A stretch of DNA of 64,000 bases from Streptomyces rubradiris (lineage in GTDB: Bacteria > Actinomycetota > Actinomycetes > Streptomycetales > Streptomycetaceae): the NCBI RefSeq assembly GCF_016860525.1, contig NZ_BNEA01000015.1:2852001-2916000 (forward strand). Direction: 5' to 3'. Positions 33,551 to 42,153 of this stretch are shown piece after piece (positions within the stretch are counted from its first letter, which is position 1; the number at the start of each line of letters is the position of its first letter). The translations under genes were made by a program, and so were the position numbers. The notes under the pieces were generated by a model that was given only the letters and a program-made list of their open reading frames with translations, searched no databases and was not told where the DNA came from.

Positions 33551-34510
33551 TCAGATGCGGCAGGCCGCTTCCATCCAGATGTCGGCCAGGGACTCCTCGA
33601 GATTGATGCGGGGCCGCCAGCCGAGGCGGTCGCGGGCGGTGCGTACGTCTGCCTGCTGCCAGCTGCCGCAGCCGTCCGGGTAGGGGTAGGCCACCGGGGG
33701 CGCGTGGTCGGCGTCAGGGCGGGGGTGCCCGAGGGCGGTGCGCAGCGGCCCCGGCGGGGCGTCCAGCTCGTGGAGGGCACCGCCGTACCCGGCCACCCGC
33801 GCGAGCACGGCGGCGGCGTCTCTGAGGCGGACGGCGCGGCCGGAGCCGATGTTGATCACGCCTTGCGCGGCGGAGAGCGAGGCGGCGTGCACGGCCCGGG
33901 CGACATCGCGTACGTCGACGAAGTCGCGCTGGACGCCGAGGCCGCCGAGCTTGAGCTCACCGTCGCCGGACTGCATGGCGCGGCGCATGGCCTCGGCGAG
34001 CCGGCCGAGCGGGGAGCCGGCCGGGGTACCGGGCCCGGCCGGCGAGAAGACCCGCAGGACGACCGCGTCCAGCCCGGAGCCGAGGACCAGTTCGGTCGCG
34101 GCGAGCTTGCTGACGCCGTAGGGCCCGCCGGGCCGCGGTACGGCGTCCTCGGGAGTGGAGGAGCCGGGCTGGCTGGGGCCGTACTCCGAACCGCAGCCGA
34201 TCTGCACCAGGCGGGCGCCGCACCCGCTGCGGCGCAGCGCCTCGCAGACGGTGGCCACGGCGACGGTGTTGTGCCGGGTGAGTTCGCGGGCGCCGCCGCG
34301 GGTCGCGCCGGCGCAGTTGATGACGACTCCGGGGTGCACCGCGTCCAGGAAGCGGGTGAGCGCGCCCGGGCTGCCGGTGGCGAGGTCGAAACGGACGTCG
34401 GCGTCGTCACCGCGGCCGAGCGCTGTGAGCTGGACGGCCGGGTCGGCGAGCAGGCGGTCGGCGACGAAGCGGCCGATGAATCCGTTGGCTCCGATCAGCA
34501 GGACCCTCAT
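33551..34510 (-). CDS. NAD-dependent epimerase/dehydratase (extended SDR)
   Basis: The 319-aa protein has VLLIGANGFIGRFVADRLL, INCAGATRGG and YGVSKLAATE (YxxxK), with QRDFVDVRDVARAVH downstream. It resembles the cluster's 4-ketoreductase in outline but lies beyond the terminator and moeZ, in an operon with a membrane protein and a PelF-type glycosyltransferase. It probably makes or modifies a nucleotide sugar for a cell-surface glycan. ATG 34510 overlaps the stop of a 40-codon upstream frame. Confidence 0.85.
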   Translation of the reverse strand: MRVLLIGANGFIGRFVADRLLADPAVQLTALGRGDDADVRFDLATGSPGALTRFLDAVHPGVVINCAGATRGGARELTRHNTVAVATVCEALRRSGCGARLVQIGCGSEYGPSQPGSSTPEDAVPRPGGPYGVSKLAATELVLGSGLDAVVLRVFSPAGPGTPAGSPLGRLAEAMRRAMQSGDGELKLGGLGVQRDFVDVRDVARAVHAASLSAAQGVINIGSGRAVRLRDAAAVLARVAGYGGALHELDAPPGPLRTALGHPRPDADHAPPVAYPYPDGCGSWQQADVRTARDRLGWRPRINLEESLADIWMEAACRI

Positions 34511-34629
34511 CGGGCGGCTCCCGGGGTGTGCGCACGGGTGGTACCGGCCGTGTCGACGGCTCGTGCGGCTGCTCCGGACGCTCCGGCGGCTCCGGTGGCT
34601 CCGGACGCTCCGGGTCGGGAGGTGGTCAT
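34507..34629 (-). CDS. 40-residue Ala/Gly/Thr-rich small ORF, coupled to the epimerase
   Basis: ATG 34629 has a strong ribosome site, GAAGGAG, about 9 nt upstream, and its TGA stop overlaps the ATG of the epimerase (ATGA). The product is low in complexity (repeated GASGA-like steps, MTTSRPGASGATGAAG start) and I know of no family. It may be a real small protein, or a leader whose translation carries ribosomes to the epimerase, which has no good site of its own. Confidence 0.4.
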   Translation of the reverse strand: MTTSRPGASGATGAAGASGAAARAVDTAGTTRAHTPGAAR

Positions 34630-34698
34630 CTGGTTTTCTCCTTCAGAGGGATGATGCGAATGCCTGCGGCGAGTGGGTCGGGTCGGCGGGCGGGAGAT

Positions 34699-36609
34699 TC
34701 ACTCGGGTGCTCCCGTGGGAGCGTGGGCCGAGGCCCGGGTGAGGGTGCGGCCGGCGTGCCACAGCAGGGCCAGCGCCGCGGTGCCGCAGGCGAGGACCGG
34801 AACGGCGGCCTCGCCCCCGACGTCTACGAGGGTCTGCACCGGGACCGCCAGGAAGGCGCAGCCCGGCAGCCGGCCGGCCGTCGGCAACGCCAGCGCCAGC
34901 GCCTCCAGGAGGGCGGCGGCTCCCAGCGCGCGGGCGGGGACGCGCCGGTGGCGGTGCGCGGTGAGCAGGCGGGCGGACAGCAGCAGGGCGCCCAGGGAGA
35001 GGGCCTGCGGGTAGGCGGCGGGCTGGTGCAGGACGGTGCCGCACAGCGCGAGCAGTGCGGCGAGGGCGGCCAGGAAGAGGGCGTACGCGCCGAGCAGCGG
35101 CGGTGTCACGGCGGCCGTGAACTGCCTCAGGGTCCGGCTGCCGGCGAGCCCTCGGTGGGCGCCGACGGCGAGGAGGTGGGCGCACCAGGCCGCGGGGGCG
35201 CAGGCCAGCAGGAGGGCCAGGGCGGGCGCGGTGGCGGTGGGCCATGGGCCTTCCGGGGCGCCGGTGGGCGGGGCGTCGGGGCCGCCCGTCAGTACGGCGT
35301 GCAGGAGGCCGTCGCCGAGGAGGGCGTACCCGAGCAGCCAGAGCGTCCAGACGCGCGTGCCGATGGTGGTGCGCCCCGCGTGAGCGCCGGGTGCGATGCG
35401 CCCCGCGAGCGCATCAGTTGCGGTACCCCCCGCGTGTGCGCCGGGCGCGGTACGCCAGTCGGCGGTGCCGGGGGCGGGGCGCCACGCGCGCCTTCCGGGC
35501 GGACCGGCGAGCGGGCTGTGGCGCAGCGCCGCGCGGGTGGCGAGGGCGACGGCGAGGAGGCCGCCGAGTGCCACCAGCAGGCGAGGGGTCCCCTGGGTGA
35601 GGCGTAGTCCGGTCACCGTTGCCGCACCGAACGCTCCGGGCAGGAGGGTGAGCAGGAGCCAGCCGGCACGGACCCGGGGCACCAGCAGGGGATGGGGTTC
35701 CGGGGAGGGCCGCTCGGTGGTGCGCGGCACGCGCGCGTGCAGTTCCTCGGCGAGCGAGAAGACGTCACGGTGGCGGCAGTGGGCGGCGGTCCGGTCGGTG
35801 ACGCCCTGCGCCTCCAGCCCCACGGCGATCTCCAACGGGTCCACGGCCCGCTCGCACAGCTCCCGGTGCCGGTGCAGCAGGGCTTTCACCGGGTCGCCGG
35901 ATCCGTACGGAACACGCCCGCCTTGCGTCGGCCCGCCAAGCCCGGCCGACGGCCTCGTCGACGGCGAGGGACCGCTCCCAGCACCCGTCCCGGCCGGACC
36001 GGCCAACGGACCGAAGGCGGCCCCGAACCCCTGCGGACCGACGGACACCGGATCGGCGGACACCGGACCGGCGGACTGCGGACCGACGGACAACGGACCG
36101 ACGGACTGCGGACCGACGGACTGCGAATCCCCAGCAGGCAACCGGCCCGCAGGCGACGGACCCTCAGGCGGCGACCCGGCAGACAGCAAGCCCGCGGACG
36201 GAGGACCCTCGGGCAGCCGCTCCCGTGACGACCGTCGTGACCGTTCACCTCCCGACAGCCCCCCCACCGGCACCCACTCCCCCGACCGCGCGTCCCACGG
36301 GTCCGCGCCACTCGGCATCCCTGGGTGGTCCGAACCGACCGGGTCCGTCGAGGCCGGGTCACTCCGGACCGGGCCCGGCCACGCCGGTTCCGCCGACTTC
36401 GGGCCCGTCGAGTTCGGGTCACTCCAGGCCGGGACTCTCCCCGCACAGCCTCTCCCGCCCAGGGCGCCCTCTCCCGAGTCGTCCGCCGTTGCGGCGGTCG
36501 GCGTGCTCGGCTCGCCGCGCCCCTCCTGGGGCTCGGCGCCGGACTCGGCGGTCAGGCCCGAGCCCGGGTCCGCTCCGTTGCCGGGCCTCCGGCCCTCCGG
36601 GTCTCTCAT
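34699..36609 (-). CDS. large membrane protein with disordered repeat-rich N-terminus
   Basis: The 636-aa protein has a Ser/Pro/Gly-rich N-terminal half (to about residue 255) with SVGPQ pentapeptide repeats, then a short helical region (KALLHRHRELCERAVDPLEIAV), and about nine hydrophobic segments, such as LLLTLLPGAFGAATVTG and APALALLLACAPAAWC. It is a polytopic membrane protein of unknown function, possibly the channel or partner for the PelF-like glycosyltransferase. The ATG at 36609 overlaps that gene's stop. The open frame continues far upstream but there overlaps the glycosyltransferase and is not coding. Confidence 0.7.
   Translation of the reverse strand: MRDPEGRRPGNGADPGSGLTAESGAEPQEGRGEPSTPTAATADDSGEGALGGRGCAGRVPAWSDPNSTGPKSAEPAWPGPVRSDPASTDPVGSDHPGMPSGADPWDARSGEWVPVGGLSGGERSRRSSRERLPEGPPSAGLLSAGSPPEGPSPAGRLPAGDSQSVGPQSVGPLSVGPQSAGPVSADPVSVGPQGFGAAFGPLAGPAGTGAGSGPSPSTRPSAGLGGPTQGGRVPYGSGDPVKALLHRHRELCERAVDPLEIAVGLEAQGVTDRTAAHCRHRDVFSLAEELHARVPRTTERPSPEPHPLLVPRVRAGWLLLTLLPGAFGAATVTGLRLTQGTPRLLVALGGLLAVALATRAALRHSPLAGPPGRRAWRPAPGTADWRTAPGAHAGGTATDALAGRIAPGAHAGRTTIGTRVWTLWLLGYALLGDGLLHAVLTGGPDAPPTGAPEGPWPTATAPALALLLACAPAAWCAHLLAVGAHRGLAGSRTLRQFTAAVTPPLLGAYALFLAALAALLALCGTVLHQPAAYPQALSLGALLLSARLLTAHRHRRVPARALGAAALLEALALALPTAGRLPGCAFLAVPVQTLVDVGGEAAVPVLACGTAALALLWHAGRTLTRASAHAPTGAPE
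36031..36120. repeat. six tandem 15-bp units inside the membrane protein gene
   Basis: Units of CTGCGGACCGACGGA and variants (CACCGGACCGGCGGA, CAACGGACCGACGGA) run head to tail in frame and encode the SVGPQ/SAGPV pentapeptides of the disordered N-terminus. Such coding minisatellites change length by slippage. Confidence 0.8.
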
Positions 36610-38279
36610 CGCGCCTCCTCCACCGACGGCTGGGTGCTGTCCGCGGCCCACGCGGGGACGCCTCGGGGCAGGGCGCGGTCCTCGGGACCGGTCCAGTGGC
36701 CGGGGAGGAGGGACTCGGCGGGGGCCGCAAAAGGGCGGGGCGCGGCCCGGCGGACCGGGCAGCGCGAGGCGATCTCCAGGTAGAGACCGTGAAAAGCCAT
36801 GGTGTTGCGCTCCACGGTGAACAGTTCCAGCGCCCGGGCGCGCGCGGCGGCACCAAGGCGCGCACGGCGCTCCGGATCGCGCAGCAACGCTACGCACGCC
36901 TCCGCGAGCGCCCTGGGGTCGTGCGGTGGTACGACCAGTCCCGTGCCGCCGATGACCTCCGCGACCGCTCCCACGTCCGCCGACACCGTGGCCCGGCCGC
37001 AGAGCATGGCCTCGACAAGGCCGGCCGGGAAGCCCTCCACGCCGCCGGAGAGGACGACGACCGCACCGGCGGCGTACGCGTCGGACACCGCCGTCTGCTT
37101 CGGGGGGCCGGTCTCCTCGAAGGAGACGGGATGGTCTCCCTCCGCCGCGTCCGGGAAGAGCCGCGCGGCCAGCGCCCGGCAGCGGGCGAGGTAGGCGGCG
37201 CCGACGGCGCCGGTCGGCGTGCCCAGGACGCGCAGGCGTGTCTTGGGCTCCTCCCGGCGGACCTCGGCGAAGGCGTACAGCAGGGTTTCCAGATCCTTGG
37301 CCGGGTCGACGGGCCCGGCCCAGACCAGCGTGCCCGGGTCGGTCCGGAGCGCCGGCTCGGCCGCGTCCGCGAACCGTTCGGCCGCCGTGCCGGGGTACAC
37401 CGTGCGGATGCGGGCGCGGTCGGCGCCGCACCGTTCCTGCCAGCGACGCGCGTGCGCGTCGCCCGCGGTGAGCAGTTCCGCCGCGCGGTAGACCTCGGCC
37501 GTGAGCCGGCCGTGGAAGGCGGCGAGGACGGCGCGTACGGCGGGGGCGGCGGTGTGCGGGCCGGACGTCAGGTAGTGCGTGCGCAGGTGCACGGCGTACT
37601 CGGTGACGAGCAGCGGCACACCGCAGAAGTGCCGGGCGAGCAGCCCGCAGAGGGCGGGCGGGCCGCCCGTGGTGGCGTGGCAGAGGTCGGCCGCGCCGAG
37701 GGCGTCGTCGTCGTACCAGTCGAGTGAGAGGGGGCGCAGGGCGCGTTCGAGGTGTGCGGCGATGGTGAGCAGGTCGGATACCCGCGCCTCGTGCGCCGCG
37801 CAGAGCGCGCGGGGAGCGCGGCAGGCTCGCTCCAGGGCGCGTACGGCGACGTCCGAGCGCAGGGCGCCGGCCAGTCCGCCCTTGTCTCGGGCGAGTTCGG
37901 CGAGTCCGTACAGCGCGCTGCCGAAACGGTCCGTCAGGCTTCCGGGCGGGTCCGGCGCCTCCGCCCCGGGCACGGCCAAGGTGGCCCCGGCGCGCGCGCA
38001 CACCGCCCCGGCCAGTTCCTCGTAGCACTCGGCGAAACGCCGGCGTGCGCGTCTGCCGTACGCGGGCCCCTCGGGCGTCCACGGCGGCGCCGTGCGGACC
38101 CGGCGGACCTGCGGCGGCAGCGGGACAGGGTGGCTGCCGGCTTCCTGGCGCGGGCCGTGGCCGAGCGCGTAGACGTCGAACTCGTGCTGCTCCAGTCCGC
38201 GTACCAGCCGTTCGCACCAGAGTCCGGCGTCACCGCCGACATACGGGTGGCCACCCTCGGTAAGCAGCCCTGTGCGCAC
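36606..38279 (-). CDS. GT4-family glycosyltransferase, PelF/DUF3492 type
   Basis: The 557-aa protein begins MRTGLLTEGGHPYVGGDAGLW, the DUF3492/PelF N-terminus ('EG.YPYV.GGV'). It has the GT-B donor site VEAMLCGRATVSADVGAVAEVIGG near residues 415-440, with the Glu-x7-Glu region EGFPAGLVEAM. PelF enzymes make exopolysaccharide chains from nucleotide sugars at the inner membrane; a Pel-like surface glycan is inferred from family and the membrane-protein neighbour. First gene of the four-cistron minus-strand operon. Confidence 0.85.
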   Translation of the reverse strand: MRTGLLTEGGHPYVGGDAGLWCERLVRGLEQHEFDVYALGHGPRQEAGSHPVPLPPQVRRVRTAPPWTPEGPAYGRRARRRFAECYEELAGAVCARAGATLAVPGAEAPDPPGSLTDRFGSALYGLAELARDKGGLAGALRSDVAVRALERACRAPRALCAAHEARVSDLLTIAAHLERALRPLSLDWYDDDALGAADLCHATTGGPPALCGLLARHFCGVPLLVTEYAVHLRTHYLTSGPHTAAPAVRAVLAAFHGRLTAEVYRAAELLTAGDAHARRWQERCGADRARIRTVYPGTAAERFADAAEPALRTDPGTLVWAGPVDPAKDLETLLYAFAEVRREEPKTRLRVLGTPTGAVGAAYLARCRALAARLFPDAAEGDHPVSFEETGPPKQTAVSDAYAAGAVVVLSGGVEGFPAGLVEAMLCGRATVSADVGAVAEVIGGTGLVVPPHDPRALAEACVALLRDPERRARLGAAARARALELFTVERNTMAFHGLYLEIASRCPVRRAAPRPFAAPAESLLPGHWTGPEDRALPRGVPAWAADSTQPSVEEAR

Positions 38280-38359
38280 GTGTGCACCCCCGGTCTCCCG
38301 TCTGGGGAGCCGCCGTCGGGCCGGCGGCTCGCAGCGGGATGAACGTAAGGGGACGAGGC

Positions 38360-38393
38360 GGTGGTGCGACGGACGGTTGTCCGTCGCACCACC
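38360..38393. terminator. 15-bp hairpin downstream of the ABC transporter operon
   Basis: GGTGGTGCGACGGAC (38360-38374) pairs with 38379-38393, loop GGTT, with AAAA on the plus side. It lies about 120 nt past the ATPase stop and 80 nt before the PelF-like start, so it can isolate the two operons. Confidence 0.7.
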
Positions 38394-38512
38394 AAAAGGG
38401 GTGAACGCTCGTAACTTTCGCGTGCGGGTCGCGTTCGACCGCGCTAATGCGTCACAGGGTGACCGTGCGGGCGCGAAACGTCACGGCGGCCAGGCGGATA
38501 CGAAAGCGGGCG

Positions 38513-40105
38513 CTAGGCCGCCGCCGGTTCGCGCCGGGCGGCGCGCCGCCGGGCCGCCTGCTCCGGGTCGAGCGCGGGTACGGCGGCCAGGAGCTGCTTG
38601 GTGTACGGCTCGCGCGGGCTGTCGTAGACCTCGTCGGCGGGCCCGTACTCGACGAGCCGGCCGCGCCGCATCACCGCGACCCGGTCGCTAACCTGGCGGA
38701 CCACGGCGAGGTCGTGCGCGATGAAGACCAGCGCCAGGCCGAGTTCCCGCTGGAGTTCGCCGAGCAGGGCGACCACCTGGGCCTGGGTGGTGACGTCGAG
38801 CGCGGAGACCGGCTCGTCGCAGACGAGGGCGCGCGGCTCGGCGGCGAGCGCGCGTGCGATGCCGACGCGCTGGCGCTGGCCGCCGCTGAATTCGTGCGGG
38901 TAGCGGTCGTAGTGCGCCCGGTCGAGCCCCACGCGCTCCAGGAGGTCCGACACGCGCCCCCGGATGCGCTCCTCGTCGCGTTCGCCCCGCGCGCGGAGCG
39001 GGTCGGCGATGGACTCGCCGACGCTGCGGCGGGGGTTGAGGGAGGAGACGGGGTCCTGGAAGACCATCTGGACGGCCGGGTTCACCCCGGTGTGCGGGCG
39101 CCCCTCGTAGCGGATCTCGCCGGCGGTCGGCTCCAGCAGCCCGACCAGCATGCGGCCGAGCGTGGTCTTGCCGCTGCCGCTCTCGCCGACCACGCCGAGG
39201 GTCTCCCCGCGCCGGACGGTCACCGAGACGTCGTCCACGGCCGTGAACGCCCGCTTGCCGCGCCCGAACTCGCGCCGCACCCCGGTGGCCTCCAGCACGA
39301 CCTCGCCGGTGGCCGGGGAAGCGGTCCGGCGGGCGTCCACGCGCGGGACGGCGTCGAGCAGGTCGCGGGTGTACGGCTCGGCGGGCGCGGCGAGGACAGC
39401 GCCGACCGGGCCGCGCTCGACGGCTCTGCCGTGCCGCATGACGAGGATGTCGTCCGCGCTCTCGGCGGCCACGCCCACGTCGTGGGTGACGAGCAGCAGG
39501 CCCATGCCGGTCTCCGCACGCAGGCCGTGCACGAGGTCGAGGATCTGGGCCTGCACGGTGACGTCGAGGGCGGTCGTCGGCTCGTCGGCGATCAGCAGGT
39601 CCGGCTCGCCGGCCAGGGCCATGGCGATGAGGGCGCGCTGGCGCATGCCGCCGCTGAACTCGTGTGGCCGGGACCGGGCCCGCCGGGCCGCGTCCGGGAT
39701 GCCGACCCGGTCCAGTACCTCGACGGCACGCGCGCGTGCGGCGCGGCGCGGCACGCGCGCGTGGACGCGGTAGACCTCGGCGATCTGGTCGCCGATCGCG
39801 TAGTACGGGTCGAGCGAGGACAGCGGGTCCTGGAAGACCATGGCCGCCTTGGCGCCGCGCAGCCGGCGCAGCTCCTCGTCGGAGGCCGCCTGGACGTCGG
39901 TGCCGGCCACCCGGACCGAGCCGGCGACCCGGGCGCCGGTGCCCCGGTGCAGGCCCAGCAGGGCGCCCGCGACCGTGGACTTGCCGGAGCCGGACTCGCC
40001 GACCAGGGCGAGGGCGGCGCCCTCCGCCAGGCTGAAGGAGAGCCCGTCGACGGCGCGCAGGGCCCCGAACTCGACCGTCAGGTCCGTCACTTCCACCAGG
40101 CTCAT
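38513..40105 (-). CDS. dipeptide/nickel-type ABC transporter, double ATP-binding protein
   Basis: The 530-aa protein fuses two ABC ATPases, as in DppD-DppF. Domain 1 has [12 protein letters not shown] (Walker A, about residues 36-47), an [13 protein letters not shown] signature and DLLIADEPT; domain 2 has [25 protein letters not shown] and ALVCDEP. The C-terminal [17 protein letters not shown] segment is the oligopeptide family tail. It powers import of peptides or metal chelates through the two permeases. ATG 40105 overlaps the permease stop. Last of four coupled genes. Confidence 0.94.
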   Translation of the reverse strand: MSLVEVTDLTVEFGALRAVDGLSFSLAEGAALALVGESGSGKSTVAGALLGLHRGTGARVAGSVRVAGTDVQAASDEELRRLRGAKAAMVFQDPLSSLDPYYAIGDQIAEVYRVHARVPRRAARARAVEVLDRVGIPDAARRARSRPHEFSGGMRQRALIAMALAGEPDLLIADEPTTALDVTVQAQILDLVHGLRAETGMGLLLVTHDVGVAAESADDILVMRHGRAVERGPVGAVLAAPAEPYTRDLLDAVPRVDARRTASPATGEVVLEATGVRREFGRGKRAFTAVDDVSVTVRRGETLGVVGESGSGKTTLGRMLVGLLEPTAGEIRYEGRPHTGVNPAVQMVFQDPVSSLNPRRSVGESIADPLRARGERDEERIRGRVSDLLERVGLDRAHYDRYPHEFSGGQRQRVGIARALAAEPRALVCDEPVSALDVTTQAQVVALLGELQRELGLALVFIAHDLAVVRQVSDRVAVMRRGRLVEYGPADEVYDSPREPYTKQLLAAVPALDPEQAARRRAARREPAAA

Positions 40106-41100
40106 GCGAGCACCACCCGTCGGTCGGCCACCGCGTACAGGACGTCCGCGACGGCGTTGGCGAGGACCACGAAGAAGCCGGTCACCAGCACCATGCCGAC
40201 GACCACCGGCAGGTCGACGACCTTGACCGCGCGCACCAGTTCCTGGCCGATGCCGGGCAGGCCGAACAGGGTCTCGGTGAGGACGGCGCCGCCGACGGCC
40301 GAGCCGACGGTGACCGCGTTGAGCGCGATGACGGAGGCCGTCGCGCCGCGCAGCGCGTGCCGGGTGATCAGCGCGCGTTCACCGACGCCGTAGGCGCGGA
40401 AGGTGCGGATGTGGTCCTCGGCCAGCGTCTCCAGCATCGAGGCCCGGGTCAGCCGGGCGAAGCCGGCCGCCTCGATGAGGGCGAGGGACAGCCAGGGCAG
40501 CAGCAGGTTCCACGCCCACTGTTCGGGGTCGTCGGTGAAGTTCACGTACTGCGGGAAGGGCAGCAGCCGCAGTTCGCCGCAGACGACGATCATCAGGACC
40601 AGCCCGATGACGAAGACGGGTGTGGCGACGCCCGCGAGGGTGACCGCGGTCAGCACGCGCTCGGAGAGCCGGCCGCGCCGCCAGGCGGACAGCACGCCGG
40701 TGCCGACGCCGAGCAGCAGCCAGATCACCATCGCGCCGAGCACCAGCGAGAAGCTCACCGGCAGCTTGGCCCAGATGATGTCGGTGACCTCCCGGCCGGT
40801 CTGGTACGACTGGCCCAGGCAGGGCGCCGCGCAGTGCTCCACGGAGGTGCCCGTGGAGTAGTCCTGGCCCACGAGGAGGCCCTGGAGGAAGTGCCAGTAG
40901 CGCACGTACAGCGGGTCGTCGAGGTGGAGTTGCTGGGCCACCTGGTGGACCTGGGCCGGGGAGCAGCGCGGGCCGCAGGTGATCTGGGCGACGTTGCCGG
41001 GGGTGACGTAGAAGACCACGTAGATGATCATCGAGAGCACGAGCAGGGTGACCACGGCACCGGCGAGCCGGCGCAGGACGAAACCGGGGAAGCCGTTCAC
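40102..41100 (-). CDS. ABC transporter permease, DppB type
   Basis: The 332-aa membrane protein begins (M)NGFPGFVLRRLAGAVVTLLVLSMI and has six predicted segments and the EAA loop LRGATASVIALNAVTVGSAVGG. The long periplasmic-side loop after the first segment, with CGPRCSP, fits DppB/OppB. GTG 41100 overlaps the upstream permease stop (GTGA). Longer in-frame extensions run into that gene and are not used. Confidence 0.92.
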   Translation of the reverse strand: MNGFPGFVLRRLAGAVVTLLVLSMIIYVVFYVTPGNVAQITCGPRCSPAQVHQVAQQLHLDDPLYVRYWHFLQGLLVGQDYSTGTSVEHCAAPCLGQSYQTGREVTDIIWAKLPVSFSLVLGAMVIWLLLGVGTGVLSAWRRGRLSERVLTAVTLAGVATPVFVIGLVLMIVVCGELRLLPFPQYVNFTDDPEQWAWNLLLPWLSLALIEAAGFARLTRASMLETLAEDHIRTFRAYGVGERALITRHALRGATASVIALNAVTVGSAVGGAVLTETLFGLPGIGQELVRAVKVVDLPVVVGMVLVTGFFVVLANAVADVLYAVADRRVVLA

Positions 41101-42149
41101 GCTCCCTCCTCCTTCTTCGGCGCGGCCCGCGGCGCGGTGGCCGGTACGGCCGCCTGGGCGCGGGCCTCCCGCTTGCTGCCGGTGCCGACGCGCAGCCGGG
41201 AGGCGGCGCGCGGGTCGAGGGCGACGCGGACGCCGTCGCCGAGGACGGTCATCGCGAACACGGTGACGAACAGGGCGAGGGCGGGCAGCAGCAGGTACTG
41301 CGGGGCCGCCTGGTACCAGACGTCGGCGCTGGTGAGCATCTGGCCCCAGGAGGGGGTGGGCGGCTTCACGCCGACGCCGAGGAAGGACAGGGCCGCCTCG
41401 GCGCTGATGTTCGACGGGACCAGCAGCGCGGCGTAGGTGATGACCGGCGCGGCGAGGCCCGGGAGGAGTTCGCGTACGGCGGTCCGCCAGGTGCTCCAGC
41501 CGCTGAGCCGGGAGGCGGAGACGTAGTCGAGGTTCTTCAGGGCGAGCGTCTGCGCGCGCACCATCTTCGCCACCGTGGACCATCCGGCGACCAGGGCGAG
41601 GATGAGCGCGACCAGGACCGGCCGGGGGAAGCCGTCGGGTACGACGGCCAGCAGGGCCAGCGCCATGATCATCAGCGGGAGCGACAGGAAGATGTCGGTG
41701 ACCCGGCTCAGGACCAGGTCGACCCAGCGGTTGCCGAGCCCCGCGGCCACGCCCATGGCGACGCCGACGAGGACCTGGACCAGCGTGGCACCCAGCGACA
41801 CGCCCAGGGAGACCCGTGCGCCGTAGACCAGCCGGGCGAACATGTCACGTCCGGTCTGCGGCTCGACGCCCAGCCAGTGGTCGGCGCTCGCGCCGCCGAA
41901 GGAGCCGATGGGCACGCCTCCGCGGGCGGAGTCGATCAGGTCGGGGTGGTAGGTGGTGGGGTCCTGCCCCTCCAGGGCGGTGAGCAGCGGCGCGGCGAGC
42001 GCGACCAGGGCGAGGAGCGCGACCACGACGGCGGCGCCGAGGGCGGCGCGCCGCTCCCGCAGCCGCCGCCAGAACTGACGGGCCCCCGGGGCCGCCGGGA
42101 CGGTGGTGTCCGTCCCGGCGGCCCCGACGGCGGCAAGTGCCTCGCTCAC
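41097..42149 (-). CDS. ABC transporter permease, DppC type
   Basis: The 350-aa protein has a cytoplasmic N-terminus, a first membrane helix (AAVVVALLALVALAAPLL), a periplasmic loop with HWLGVEPQTGRDMFARLVYGAR, typical of DppC/OppC, then five helices and the EAA motif RELLPGLAAPVITYAAL. The C-terminus is extended by a charged tail (KREARAQAAV). It pairs with the DppB-type permease. Confidence 0.93.
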   Translation of the reverse strand: MSEALAAVGAAGTDTTVPAAPGARQFWRRLRERRAALGAAVVVALLALVALAAPLLTALEGQDPTTYHPDLIDSARGGVPIGSFGGASADHWLGVEPQTGRDMFARLVYGARVSLGVSLGATLVQVLVGVAMGVAAGLGNRWVDLVLSRVTDIFLSLPLMIMALALLAVVPDGFPRPVLVALILALVAGWSTVAKMVRAQTLALKNLDYVSASRLSGWSTWRTAVRELLPGLAAPVITYAALLVPSNISAEAALSFLGVGVKPPTPSWGQMLTSADVWYQAAPQYLLLPALALFVTVFAMTVLGDGVRVALDPRAASRLRVGTGSKREARAQAAVPATAPRAAPKKEEGA

Positions 42150-42153
42150 GGCG

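Noticed and set aside
34699..38217. A 1172-codon open frame on the minus strand
   Set aside because: Only the part from ATG 36609 has coding character; upstream of it the frame overlaps the PelF-like gene and reads as Arg/Pro-rich shadow.
33551..38279. Epimerase and PelF-like glycosyltransferase as part of the polyketide cluster
   Set aside because: They lie beyond moeZ and the boundary terminator, have no SARP-like boxes, and fit a surface-glycan operon.
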